From: Oryzisolibacter sp. LB2S
GTDB taxonomy: Bacteria > Pseudomonadota > Gammaproteobacteria > Burkholderiales > Burkholderiaceae_C
Direction: 5' to 3'
Assembly: GCF_040732315.1 (NCBI RefSeq)
Contig: NZ_CP160388.1
Span: 1,327,501-1,391,500 of the forward strand
DNA: 64,000 bases
Below, one piece after another: positions 28,732 through 37,223 of the stretch. The stretch's first letter is position 1; every line of letters begins with the position of its first letter. Below the pieces are notes generated by a model that had not been told where the DNA came from, did not search any database, and was given only the letters and a program-made list of their open reading frames with translations. The position numbers and the translations under genes are program-made.

Positions 28732-30347
28732 TTCCCGCACCCATCGTCAAGATCTACAAGACCGTCCATACCTGGACCGGCATCACCTGCGGCTTTGCGC
28801 TGTTCATCGCGTTCTACGCCGGGGCGCTGACCATGTTCATGGAGCCCATCACGCGCTGGGCCTCGCCGCCCGCGGCCGGCGTGGCGCAGACGCCGCTGGC
28901 CGACGTGCCCGTGCTGATCGACAAGCTGCTCGTGGCCCACCCCGAGGTGCGCGAGCATGGCTTCACCGTGCATCTGTCTGCGCGCGAGGACCTGGCCGCG
29001 CGCGTCACCTGGGAGGTGGAGCTGCCGCACGACGAGAGCGACCCGGATCACGAGCATGAGCATGTGCACTGGTGGGCCGCGCTGGGCGAGGGCGGCGAGC
29101 TGCTGGCGCGGCAGGAGGAGCCGTCGGAGCTGGGCATGTTCATCAACGAGATCCACATGCGCGCCGGCATACCGGGGCGATGGGGGGCGCGCTTCATGGG
29201 TGTGGTCTCGCTGCTGTACGGCGTGGCGCTGGTCTCGGGCGTGATCGTGCTGCTGCCCTCGCTGGTCAAGGACTTCTTCGCGCTGCGCGTGGGCAAGAAC
29301 AAGAAGCGCATGTGGTTGGACGCGCACAACGTGGTGGGCATCGCCAGCCTGCCGTTTCACATCGTCATCGCCACCACCAGCGTGGCCTTCAGTCTGGGCG
29401 CGCTGCTGTTCGGTGCCCAGGGCATGCTCATCTTTGGCGACCAGCACCAGGCCAGCATGCAGCGCTTTCAGGCGCAGTTCCGCGCACCCAGACCCACGGG
29501 CGAGGCCGCGCCCATGCTGGCGCCCGCGCAGCTGCTCGATCGGCTGCAGGCGCAGGCCCCTGGCTTCGTGCCCGATGCCATGAAGTACGAGCGCGTGGGC
29601 GACAAGGCCGCCGTGGTGCGCTTTACCGGGATCGAGCCGGGCTACGTCATGGAGCATCGCTACGCCGCCGTCATGCTCAGCGCGGTGACGGGCGACACTG
29701 TCAATGACCACATGCGCCCCTCCACGCAGGAACCCTGGTGGCGCACCACCATGACGCTGGCCGGGCTGCACTTCGGCCAGTATGGCGGCGCGGTGGTGCG
29801 CTGGAGCTACTTTCTGCTCGGCCTGGCGGGTGCGTGGCTGTTCTATGGCGGCAACCTGCTGTGGGTGGAGACGCGGCGCAGGCGCGCGCGCAAGGAGGGC
29901 GAGGCGCCACCCACGCAGCGCCGCGACACGCACTGGCTGGCAGCCGCCACCGTGGGCGTGTGCCTGGGCTGCGTGGCCGGGCTGTCGCTGACCATGGTGG
30001 CGGGCAAGTGGCTGCATACGCAGGTGCAGGACCTGCATGCCTGGCACCAGTACGTCTACTTTGCGGTGTTCTTCGGCGCCATGGCCTGGGCCTTCGCGCG
30101 CGGCGCGGCGCGCGCGGCGGTGCATCTGCTGTGGCTGTCGGCCGCCTGCACGCTGGCGATTCCGCTGACCACGCTGCTGGCCTGGCTGGTCCCGTCCACG
30201 GGCCTGTGGGCGCACACCAGTACGGCCACACTGGGCGTGGACGCGACGGCCTTGGTCGGCGCGCTGTGCTTCGCGTGGATGGCGCGCGCCACGGCGCGGC
30301 GCGTGCGGCATGGGGCCGCGGACAGCGTGTGGTCCGGGCGGGCCTGA
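28728..30347 (+). CDS. PepSY-domain inner-membrane protein (PiuB-like)
   Basis: A 539-residue protein with an N-terminal helix after IYKTVHTWTGITCGF, a large periplasmic part with PepSY-like features, then several helices (LLYGVALVSGVIVLLPSLV, SLPFHIVIATTSVAFSLGALL, WSYFLLGLAGAWLFYGG and three more near the end). Conserved His residues in helix ends (KTVHTWTG, LDAHNVVG, LPFHIVIA) fit heme or ferric-reductase use. Such proteins sit with siderophore receptors and are thought to reduce or release iron from siderophores. Start ATG 28728 overlaps the upstream stop. Confidence 0.85.
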   Translation: MIPAPIVKIYKTVHTWTGITCGFALFIAFYAGALTMFMEPITRWASPPAAGVAQTPLADVPVLIDKLLVAHPEVREHGFTVHLSAREDLAARVTWEVELPHDESDPDHEHEHVHWWAALGEGGELLARQEEPSELGMFINEIHMRAGIPGRWGARFMGVVSLLYGVALVSGVIVLLPSLVKDFFALRVGKNKKRMWLDAHNVVGIASLPFHIVIATTSVAFSLGALLFGAQGMLIFGDQHQASMQRFQAQFRAPRPTGEAAPMLAPAQLLDRLQAQAPGFVPDAMKYERVGDKAAVVRFTGIEPGYVMEHRYAAVMLSAVTGDTVNDHMRPSTQEPWWRTTMTLAGLHFGQYGGAVVRWSYFLLGLAGAWLFYGGNLLWVETRRRRARKEGEAPPTQRRDTHWLAAATVGVCLGCVAGLSLTMVAGKWLHTQVQDLHAWHQYVYFAVFFGAMAWAFARGAARAAVHLLWLSAACTLAIPLTTLLAWLVPSTGLWAHTSTATLGVDATALVGALCFAWMARATARRVRHGAADSVWSGRA

Positions 30348-30375
30348 GGCCGGCCCTGGCCCGGACGGTCCGCCG

Positions 30376-31803
30376 CTACGGTCGCGTCAGCACACAACCC
30401 GGATTCATGATGCCCTGCGGGTCCAGCGCCTGCTTGATGGCGCGCATCATGGACAGCGCCACGGGCGACTTGTAGAGAGCGAGCTTGTCGGTCTTGAGCT
30501 GGCCCACGCCATGCTCGGCCGAGAAGCTGCCGCCGAATTGCGCGACGGCGTCGTAGACCAGGTCGTTCACGCGCGCCTCCTGTGTGCGCAGGAACTCGCG
30601 CGCGTCGCCACCCTCGGGCGCCTGCACGTTGTAGTGCAGGTTGCCGTCGCCCAGGTGGCCGAAGTTGACCAGGCGCACGCCGTCGATCTTGCGTGCGAGC
30701 AGCGCGTCCGTGTGCGCCACGAAGGCCGGGATGCGCGAGGCGGCGATCGAGATGTCGTGCTTGATGTTCAGGCCTTCCTCGGCCTGGGCCAGCGGGATGC
30801 TCTCGCGGATATGCCAGAGCTCGTGCGCCTGGGCCAGGCTCTCGGCGACCACGGCGTCCTGCACGCAGCCGTCCTCGAAGGCCAGCTCCAAGAGCGTCTC
30901 GAAGCGCTCGCGCGCGTGCGCCTCGGACTCGCTGTCGGAGTTTTCCAGCAGCACGCAGTAGGGCGGGGCGTCGTCCTGCCCGGCAAAGGGCACGCGCAGC
31001 TGCGGCATGTGCTTGATCACGAGCTGCAGCGCAAACCGGCCCATGACCTCGAAGCCCGTGAGCCCCGCGCCCAGGTGCTGGTGCGCCAGGCCCAGGAGAC
31101 GCACGGCGGCCTCCATGTCCGCCACGGCGGCCCAGGCCGTGAGGCTGGCCGCGGGCTGCGGAAAGAGCTTCATGGTGGCCGCGGTGATCACGCCCAGCGT
31201 CCCTTCGCTGCCTATGAACAGGTTGCGCAGGTCGTAGCCAGTGTTGTCCTTGCGCAGGCCCGACAGGCCGTCCCACACCTCGCCCTGGGGTGTGACCACC
31301 TCCAGCCCCAGGCACAGCTCGCGCGTGTTGCCGTAGCGCACGACCTGCGTGCCGCCCGCGTTGGTGCCGAGGTTGCCGCCAATGGTGCAGCTGCCCTCGG
31401 CCGCAAGGCTCAGGGGGAACAGCAGGCCCTCCTTGTCGGCCAGCTCCTGCAGGCTTTGCAGGATGCAGCCGGCCTCCACCGTCATGGTCAGGTTGTCGCG
31501 GTCGATGGCGCGCACGGCGTTCATGCGCGTCAGGCTCAGCACCACCTGGGTGCCGCTCTCGTCGGGCGTGCTGCCCACGGACAGGCCGGTATTGCCGCCC
31601 TGGGGCACGATGGATGTGCCGGCCTCGGCGCAGGCCTTGACCACGGCGGCCACCTCCTGCGTGGAGGCGGGCCGCACCACGGCCAGGGCCTTGCCGTGGA
31701 CGCGCTTGCGCCAGTCCTGTTCATAGGCGGTGAGGTCACCCTCGGTGAGCACATGGGCGGCGCCGACGATGTGGCGCAGGCGATCGAGCAGGGCAGAGGT
31801 CAT
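30376..31803 (-). CDS. FAD-linked oxidase, GlcD / D-2-hydroxyacid dehydrogenase type
   Basis: A 475-residue flavoprotein of the FAD-binding-4 and FAD-oxidase-C class. The FAD site shows PQGGNTGLSVGSTPDESG, then GGNLGTNAGG and GSEGTLGVITAATMKLFP. The metal-ligand motif HLGDGNLHYNV and the late SAEHGVGQLKTDKL and DPQGIMNPG are typical of D-lactate, glycolate or D-2-hydroxyglutarate dehydrogenases. The substrate cannot be chosen by eye; D-2-hydroxyglutarate is plausible. ATG 31803 overlaps the stop of DUF2069 upstream (ATGA). Confidence 0.88.
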   Translation of the reverse strand: MTSALLDRLRHIVGAAHVLTEGDLTAYEQDWRKRVHGKALAVVRPASTQEVAAVVKACAEAGTSIVPQGGNTGLSVGSTPDESGTQVVLSLTRMNAVRAIDRDNLTMTVEAGCILQSLQELADKEGLLFPLSLAAEGSCTIGGNLGTNAGGTQVVRYGNTRELCLGLEVVTPQGEVWDGLSGLRKDNTGYDLRNLFIGSEGTLGVITAATMKLFPQPAASLTAWAAVADMEAAVRLLGLAHQHLGAGLTGFEVMGRFALQLVIKHMPQLRVPFAGQDDAPPYCVLLENSDSESEAHARERFETLLELAFEDGCVQDAVVAESLAQAHELWHIRESIPLAQAEEGLNIKHDISIAASRIPAFVAHTDALLARKIDGVRLVNFGHLGDGNLHYNVQAPEGGDAREFLRTQEARVNDLVYDAVAQFGGSFSAEHGVGQLKTDKLALYKSPVALSMMRAIKQALDPQGIMNPGCVLTRP

Positions 31804-32219
31804 GTCGGGTCGGCAGCAGGGGTGGAGGAACGTGCCTTGGCGGCGGCCAGGCGCAGGCGCACATGCAGGGCGCAGGCCGTGAACAGCAGCAGGCACAGCA
31901 GAATCTCGATGGCGGCCAGCCAGTTGCCGGGCGCCGGGTCGCTCCAGGCGCGCACCACGCCCTCGGTGAAGTACAGCCACACCAGCAGGCTGACCCAGCG
32001 GTAGGTGTACATGCGGCGCTTCAGGAGCCCGGCCAGCGGCCAGGCCAGCGGCAGGGCCTTGAGCGCAAGCCAGGAGCCGCCGGGGCGCAGGGGCGCCAGC
32101 CACAGCTCCCAGGCCAGGCTGAGCACGATCAGGCCCAGCAGGCTGCCCACGGCCAACCAGCGCGTGGCGGCGACGTCGGTGCTCACGCCGGGATGGTTAG
32201 GGGTAAATTCGGATTGCAT
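31800..32219 (-). CDS. DUF2069 membrane protein
   Basis: A 139-residue protein with about four membrane helices (WLAVGSLLGLIVLSLAWELWL, LALKALPLAWPLAGLL, WVSLLVWLYFTEGVVRAWS, WLAAIEILLCLLLFTACAL). The central RRMYTYRWVSLLVWLYFTEG is the DUF2069 signature. Function unknown. The gene overlaps the FAD oxidase by four bases and diverges from yihY across a 62-base gap that holds a perfect 10-bp inverted repeat. Confidence 0.82.
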   Translation of the reverse strand: MQSEFTPNHPGVSTDVAATRWLAVGSLLGLIVLSLAWELWLAPLRPGGSWLALKALPLAWPLAGLLKRRMYTYRWVSLLVWLYFTEGVVRAWSDPAPGNWLAAIEILLCLLLFTACALHVRLRLAAAKARSSTPAADPT

Positions 32220-32230
32220 GGGCAGGCATC

Positions 32231-32271
32231 ATCCCAGATTTGCGGCAAGGGCCGGGGACGGAATCTGGGAT
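32231..32271. promoter_or_regulatory. Inverted repeat in divergent promoter gap
   Basis: atcccagatt (32231-32240) and aatctgggat (32262-32271) are perfect inverted repeats 21 bases apart between two divergent genes (DUF2069 and yihY). It could be an operator or a hairpin; no regulator gene is adjacent. Confidence 0.45.
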
Positions 32272-32281
32272 CATATCGGCC

Positions 32282-33562
32282 ATGTCCTTGTCCCCACGCC
32301 TCGCGCAGCGTCTCGAAATCTGGCTGGCGCAGCTTTCCCACTTTCCCTGGCGCACCACGGCGCAAATGCTGCGCGAGCGCTTTCGCGAGGACAGGCTGGG
32401 CATCACGGCCAGCAGCCTGACGTTTACCACGCTGCTGGCGCTGGTGCCCTTCTTCACCGTGGCGCTGGCGGCGTTCACGGCCTTTCCCATCTTCGGCAAG
32501 ATGGAGAAGATGCTGCAGCGCTGGCTTGTCGACAGCCTGGTGCCCGACAGCATCTCGCGCCCGGTGCTCGGCTATCTCACGCAGTTTTCGGCCAAGGCCA
32601 GCGGCCTGGGCGTGGCGGGCTTTTCCGTGCTCATGATCACGGCGCTGGCGCTGATCCTGACCATTGACCGCACGCTCAACACCATCTGGCGCGTGCGCAG
32701 CCTGCGCCCGCTGGGCCAGCGCGTGCTGATCTACTGGGCCGCGATGACGCTGGGCCCGCTGGTGCTGGCCGTGAGCCTGGCGCTCACGGCCTCGATCGCC
32801 GGCGCGGCCTCGCGCGGGCTGGGCACGGCGCTGCCGGGCGGCGCGCGGCTGCTGCTCGATGGCATCGAGTTCCTGCTGCTCGCCGCGGGCGTGGCCGCCA
32901 TGTACCGCTACGTGCCCAACACCCAGGTGCACTGGCGCGACGCCTGGGCCGGCAGCCTGTTCGTCTCCGTGGGCATGGAGCTGGCCAAGAAGGGCCTGGC
33001 GCTCTACCTCGCGTCTGTGCCCACCTATTCGGTGATCTACGGCACCTTTGCCACGCTGCCCATCCTGCTGCTGTGGATCTATGTGGCCTGGGTCATCGTG
33101 CTGCTGGGCGCCGTGGTCGCCGCCTACCTGCCCAGCCTGCTGGCCGGCGTGGCGCGCCACGGGGGCGGGCAGGGCTGGCCGTTTCTGCTGGCCGTGGAGA
33201 CGCTGCAGCAGCTGCACGCCGCGCGCGCCCAGGCGGAGCATGGCATGACGGCCGTGCAGCTGGCGCAGCGCCTGCGCGTGGACGTGCTGCAGCTCGAGCC
33301 CGTGCTGGATGCCCTCACGGGGCTGGACTGGGTGGTGCAGGTCAACGAGGTGGCCGCGGGCGCCTCGGCCGATGCGCGCTATGTGCTGCTCGCCGATCCG
33401 CCCACCACGCACATGGAGCCCCTGGTGCGGCGCCTGCTGCTCACGCGCACCGAGGCGCTGGAGCGCTTCTGGGCGCACACGGGCATGGAGATGCTGCGCC
33501 TGGCCGATGTGCTCGAGCGTCCGCCGGCGCCCAGTGTGCCGCAATCGCTATTGAAAAAATAG
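32282..33562 (+). CDS. YihY / BrkB family inner-membrane protein
   Basis: A 426-residue protein with about six helices over residues 35-290. Family motifs are RFREDRLGITASSLTFTTLL, LTIDRTLNTIWRVR and YLASVPTYSVIYGTFATLP. A cytoplasmic winged-helix-like C-terminal part follows (about 300-426). The family was once called RNase BN but is now seen as a membrane transporter-like group of unclear role. The last codons and stop lie in an interspersed repeat (33545-33590), which supplies the end ...LLKK. The ATG at 32282 is 62 bases from the divergent DUF2069 start. Confidence 0.88.
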   Translation: MSLSPRLAQRLEIWLAQLSHFPWRTTAQMLRERFREDRLGITASSLTFTTLLALVPFFTVALAAFTAFPIFGKMEKMLQRWLVDSLVPDSISRPVLGYLTQFSAKASGLGVAGFSVLMITALALILTIDRTLNTIWRVRSLRPLGQRVLIYWAAMTLGPLVLAVSLALTASIAGAASRGLGTALPGGARLLLDGIEFLLLAAGVAAMYRYVPNTQVHWRDAWAGSLFVSVGMELAKKGLALYLASVPTYSVIYGTFATLPILLLWIYVAWVIVLLGAVVAAYLPSLLAGVARHGGGQGWPFLLAVETLQQLHAARAQAEHGMTAVQLAQRLRVDVLQLEPVLDALTGLDWVVQVNEVAAGASADARYVLLADPPTTHMEPLVRRLLLTRTEALERFWAHTGMEMLRLADVLERPPAPSVPQSLLKK

Positions 33563-33590
33563 CTGTTGGCGCTTGCTTGCAAAGGGTTTG
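33545..33590 (-). repeat. Interspersed repeat covering the yihY stop codon
   Basis: Minus-strand reading gcaagcaagcgccaacagct followed by attttttcaatag matches the AGCGC...AGCTAT family seen elsewhere in the window. It lies at the start of the 308-base gap 33563-33870. Confidence 0.65.
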
Positions 33591-33678
33591 AGGTCGATTT
33601 GTTCAATATGGGAATTCTGTGCGCAAGCACATCCCGCTGATCCCTGCGCACGCGGAGGGCCACCGGTCGCTTTGGACC

Positions 33679-33763
33679 GTCATCCCCGCGAAAGCGGGGA
33701 TCCAGGAGAGGCCCAAGGCGTTGATTGGTCGCGGCTGTGGATCCCCGCTTTCGCGGGGATGAC
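33679..33763. repeat. REP-like inverted pair of GAAA-loop hairpins
   Basis: gtcatccccgcgaaagcggg... (33679-33703) and its exact 25-base reverse complement (33739-33763) flank 35 bases. Each arm is itself a hairpin, atccccgc-gaaa-gcggggat. With the repeat at 33545 this is all that is visible in the gene-free stretch 33563-33870. Confidence 0.85.
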
Positions 33764-33870
33764 GGGTACTTCAGGCCCCGCGGATATTTGAGGCCTTGAG
33801 GCTATTGCAGGCCATTTAGCCCTTGCCGGGATCGAGGGCCTTGCAGGCGACGAATGCCATGGCCAAGCCT

Positions 33871-35910
33871 TCAAGGCGGGCCATCACCGGCGCCCATGTT
33901 TCTTTGCAGAATCCCGCGCAGCATGGTGCGTAGCAGCGGCTGCAGGGCGTCGGTGGGGGCGGGCGGGGCCGCCAGCGCCGCGGCCAGGGCGTCCCAGTGG
34001 GCGGCGACCGTGCCCGTGACCTCCGCCTGCCAGTCCGCTGCCAGTGTCGTGGCCAGCTCGCTGGCCTCGGCGGCCGGCACGCGCCCCACGTGGGCCAGCA
34101 CCAGGTAATGCGTGCAGGCGGTCTCCACCATGTGGCGCAGCAGCTCGTCGCTGCCGGTCTTTTGCGCGTCCTTCTTCTGCAGCGCGCGCATGGCCCAGGC
34201 CGTGGTGCCGCCCAGCAGCGCGCCCAGGGCCGTGCCCACGCCCAGGGTCAGCCCGCCTGTGCCCACGTCGATCATGGCGCCCACCTTGGCGCCGGCCGCG
34301 GCCCCGGCGGCGGCGCCGGCCGAGGTGCCCAGGGCCAGGGCCGTGCCGTCCTTGCCGTCACTGCCCTGGGCCGGCAGGGCGGCCGCGGGCGGCGGCAGCC
34401 GGCGGCTGGCATCGGCCGGCGGCAGGGCGTGGCCGTGCAGGACCTGCAGCGCGCCGTCCAGCGTCTGCAGCAGCTCGGCGTAGCGCGCCGCGCCCTCGGG
34501 GGCTTGCACCAGCGCGGCGCAGCCATGCAGGTGCTGGCCGAGCAGCCGCAGCGCGTCGGTGAACGTGGCCTCGTTGCGCGCCTGCAGGGCCTGGGTGATG
34601 CGCGCCAGGGCCTGCTGGCGTGCGGGCAGCAGCGTGGCCAGGCGCTCGGTCAGCGCGCCGTCCTGCGGCCAGCTGCGGCCCCAGTCGGTGCTGGCCAGGT
34701 GCAGCAGCGGGGCGCCCTGCCAGGCGGGCGGCAGCGGCGGCGTGGGGGCGTCGCCCCAGGCCACCACGGCGTCGACGGGCGCGGCCTGCTCGGCCGGCTC
34801 CAACAGGCGCAGCCTGTCGCCCTGGGGGCTGAGCAGGGCGCCATGCTCGGCGTGCAGCGCGAGCAGCGTGGCCAGCGGCTGGCGCAGCGCGGGCGTGGTG
34901 CAGGCCAGGCCTATGAGCAGATCGCCCGGCAGGGCCTGGCGCAGCTCGTCGAACTCGCCGGCCTCGGGGTCCAGCCGGCATGGGCCCGCCAGCCGCGCCT
35001 GGCGCCAGCCGGCCCAGGCCGCCAGCAGCAGCCGCGGCAGCACCACGAAGAGCGCCAGCAGCCCCACGTACATCCACACCCAGCGCGCGCCGGCCGCGCC
35101 CTCGCCGGCAAAGTTCTGCGTGGCCGCCACCTCCTGCAGCGAGAACGGCGCGAGGCCAAACAGCAGCGTGAGCGGCGCAAACAGCAGGCTGACGATGGCG
35201 TGCACCTGGTTGGCATCGAGAAAGGTGCTCTCCCAGCCGAAGCGGTAGCTCACCACCAGGCCGCGCAGCAGCAGCGACAGCGCAATGCCCGCGGCCCAGG
35301 CGGCCGCGCACAGGTGCAGCACGGCGGCCGTCTGCTGGGCAAAGCGCGCCTGCATCAGGCGCGCCCAGCGCAGCACGAAGTCCGCCGCAATGCGTGCGGG
35401 CAGACCCCGGCCGGCATGGGCCTGGCGGCGCAGCAGCCACTGGTGCAGGGCGGACGGTGGCAGGGGCCCGCCGGCCGCGGCGCCGCGCCGCGCGCGCAAG
35501 CCCTGCCAGAGCAGCAGCGCGTAGACCACGAGGTTCCAGCCCAGCACCAGCAGCAGCGGCGGCGAGAGCAGGTCCACCCGGTGCGCGTTGGCCACGCGGT
35601 CGAGTACCAGGCCCAGCAGCAGCGCCAGCAGCGGCAGGCCGCGCGCGAGCCAGGCGCCCTGCGCGCCCGCGTGGCGCAGCGCGGCCACGGTGGCGTCGCG
35701 CCCCGCGGCGCGGGCGACGACTGCGGCGGCGCGCTCGCGCACCACGTCGGCCACGCCCACGCGCGGCACGCCGCGCTCGCGTGCGGCCTCCACGGCGCGG
35801 TGCGTGATCTCGTCCCACTCGGTCTGGCTGACCAGGGCGCGTTCCGTATCTGCATGGGCGAGGGCCTGGGCCAGGGTGATGTCGCGCAGTTCCTGCAGGC
35901 TAATGTGCAT
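33871..35910 (-). CDS. DUF2868-type membrane protein with DUF3482-like C-terminus
   Basis: A 679-residue protein. The N-terminal half has DUF2868 features: ALVSQTEWDEITHRAVEAAR, then helices (LPLLALLLGLVLDRVA, LLLVLGWNLVVYALLLW) and FSLQEVAATQNFAGEGAAG before another helix. The C-terminal third has a Gly/Ala-rich membrane-active segment (AGAAAGAAAGAKVGAMIDVG, then GGLTLGVGTALGALLGG) as in DUF3482 proteins, which normally carry a GTPase domain encoded by the neighbouring gene. No P-loop (GxxxxGK[ST]) is visible here, and no separate GTPase gene is adjacent. Start ATG 35910, 23 bases after hpnE. Function unknown. Confidence 0.7.
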   Translation of the reverse strand: MHISLQELRDITLAQALAHADTERALVSQTEWDEITHRAVEAARERGVPRVGVADVVRERAAAVVARAAGRDATVAALRHAGAQGAWLARGLPLLALLLGLVLDRVANAHRVDLLSPPLLLVLGWNLVVYALLLWQGLRARRGAAAGGPLPPSALHQWLLRRQAHAGRGLPARIAADFVLRWARLMQARFAQQTAAVLHLCAAAWAAGIALSLLLRGLVVSYRFGWESTFLDANQVHAIVSLLFAPLTLLFGLAPFSLQEVAATQNFAGEGAAGARWVWMYVGLLALFVVLPRLLLAAWAGWRQARLAGPCRLDPEAGEFDELRQALPGDLLIGLACTTPALRQPLATLLALHAEHGALLSPQGDRLRLLEPAEQAAPVDAVVAWGDAPTPPLPPAWQGAPLLHLASTDWGRSWPQDGALTERLATLLPARQQALARITQALQARNEATFTDALRLLGQHLHGCAALVQAPEGAARYAELLQTLDGALQVLHGHALPPADASRRLPPPAAALPAQGSDGKDGTALALGTSAGAAAGAAAGAKVGAMIDVGTGGLTLGVGTALGALLGGTTAWAMRALQKKDAQKTGSDELLRHMVETACTHYLVLAHVGRVPAAEASELATTLAADWQAEVTGTVAAHWDALAAALAAPPAPTDALQPLLRTMLRGILQRNMGAGDGPP

Positions 35911-35933
35911 GGGGGGCGGTATGGCGGGGGTGG

Positions 35934-37223
35934 TTATTGGGCGAGATTCTGCACCGCCGCCACGCCGTGCAGCACGGCCCCTTCCAGCGTGGCGGGGTAG
36001 GGGCCGGCCACATAGTCGCCGCAGGCCTGCAGGCCCGGCGCGATGGCGCGCGGCGGCCGCGCGAGCGCCGGCGTGCAGGCAAAGGTGGCGCGCTTTTCCA
36101 CCACGGTCTGCAGCACGCGCAGGCCAGACAGGCCCAGATCCTCGGCGGCCTGGGCCAGCACCTCGCGCTCGAGCGGCTCGCGCTCGCCCTCGAAGGCGCT
36201 GACGACGAAGGCCAGCAGGCCGGCGTTGCCGCTGAGCCGCGCACGGTCGAAGACGAACTGCGCCGGCCGGCCCGCACGCGCGCGCAGCGCCAGCATGGGG
36301 CGGGCAAGCAGCGGCCCGTGGGCGCCGGGCAGCTCGGCATAGACGGTGGCAATGGCGCGAAATGCCAGTGCCTGCGCCGTGCTCGCCCAGGCCTGAAGGG
36401 CCGGGGCATGGGGGCTTTGCGCCATGGCCGCCAGGCGCGCGGCCTCGTGGCTGCCGGTGGCCAGCAGCACGGCGTCAAAGGGCTCGTCGTCCACCCGCCA
36501 CTGGGTGCCGGGCTGGGCGAGCCGCTGCACGCGCCGGCCCAGGTGCACGCGATGGCCTCGGGCCTGCAGCCAATGCGCTGCCGCCTCGGGAAACAGCGTG
36601 CCCAGGTCGATGCGCGGCAACAGCAGGTTAGAGCCGCCGCGGCCGGCAAACAGGCCGTCGTGCAGCACGCGCAGAAACACCTGGCCGCAGGCCTCGTGCG
36701 CGGGAGTGTTCAGGGCCGAGACGCACAGCGGGTCGATGAACTCGTGCAGCAGCCGTTCGGGCAGGCCGGCGCAGAGCTCGGCCACGCTGGTACCGGGTGC
36801 GCAGGCAAAGCCCGTGAGGCGCCAGCGCGCCGCGCGCTTGAGCAGCGCCCAGCGCTCGTGCGCGCTCCAGCCGCGCGCGCGGGCGATGCCCACCAGCGCG
36901 TCCCAGGGCGGCGGCGCATCGGGCAGGGCCAGGCCGGAGCCGTCGGCAAACACCAGGGCCAGCGGCAGCCTCAGCAGGGCGTGCTCGGGGTCCACGCCCA
37001 CGGTACGCATCAGGCGCAGGCATTCGCCATAGGCGCCAATCAAGATGTGCTGGCCGTTGTCCAGCCGCAGGGCGCTGCCGTCGGCGCGCTGCGCATGGAC
37101 GGCGCGCGCGCGCCCGCCCGCGCTGCGGCTGGCCTCGAACACGGTGACGGCGTGGCCGGCCTGCGCCGCCCGCACGGCCGCCGCCATGCCACCCCAGCCC
37201 GCGCCGACGATGGCCAGCCTCAA
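35934..37223 (-). CDS. hpnE: Hydroxysqualene dehydroxylase HpnE
   Basis: A 429-residue FAD amine-oxidase-type enzyme that reduces hydroxysqualene to squalene, the last step of the HpnCDE route. The dinucleotide site is VGAGWGGMAAAVRAAQAGH at the N-terminus with ASRSAGGRARA. DNGQHILIGAYGECL is a segment I associate with HpnE, and the C-terminus has ACGDYVAGPYPATLEGAVLHG. Its ATG overlaps the hpnD stop by four bases. Confidence 0.92.
   Translation of the reverse strand: MRLAIVGAGWGGMAAAVRAAQAGHAVTVFEASRSAGGRARAVHAQRADGSALRLDNGQHILIGAYGECLRLMRTVGVDPEHALLRLPLALVFADGSGLALPDAPPPWDALVGIARARGWSAHERWALLKRAARWRLTGFACAPGTSVAELCAGLPERLLHEFIDPLCVSALNTPAHEACGQVFLRVLHDGLFAGRGGSNLLLPRIDLGTLFPEAAAHWLQARGHRVHLGRRVQRLAQPGTQWRVDDEPFDAVLLATGSHEAARLAAMAQSPHAPALQAWASTAQALAFRAIATVYAELPGAHGPLLARPMLALRARAGRPAQFVFDRARLSGNAGLLAFVVSAFEGEREPLEREVLAQAAEDLGLSGLRVLQTVVEKRATFACTPALARPPRAIAPGLQACGDYVAGPYPATLEGAVLHGVAAVQNLAQ

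Noticed and set aside
33573..33791. A 72-codon plus-strand frame after yihY
   Set aside because: It is made of the interspersed repeat and the hairpin pair, with no family likeness or good start.
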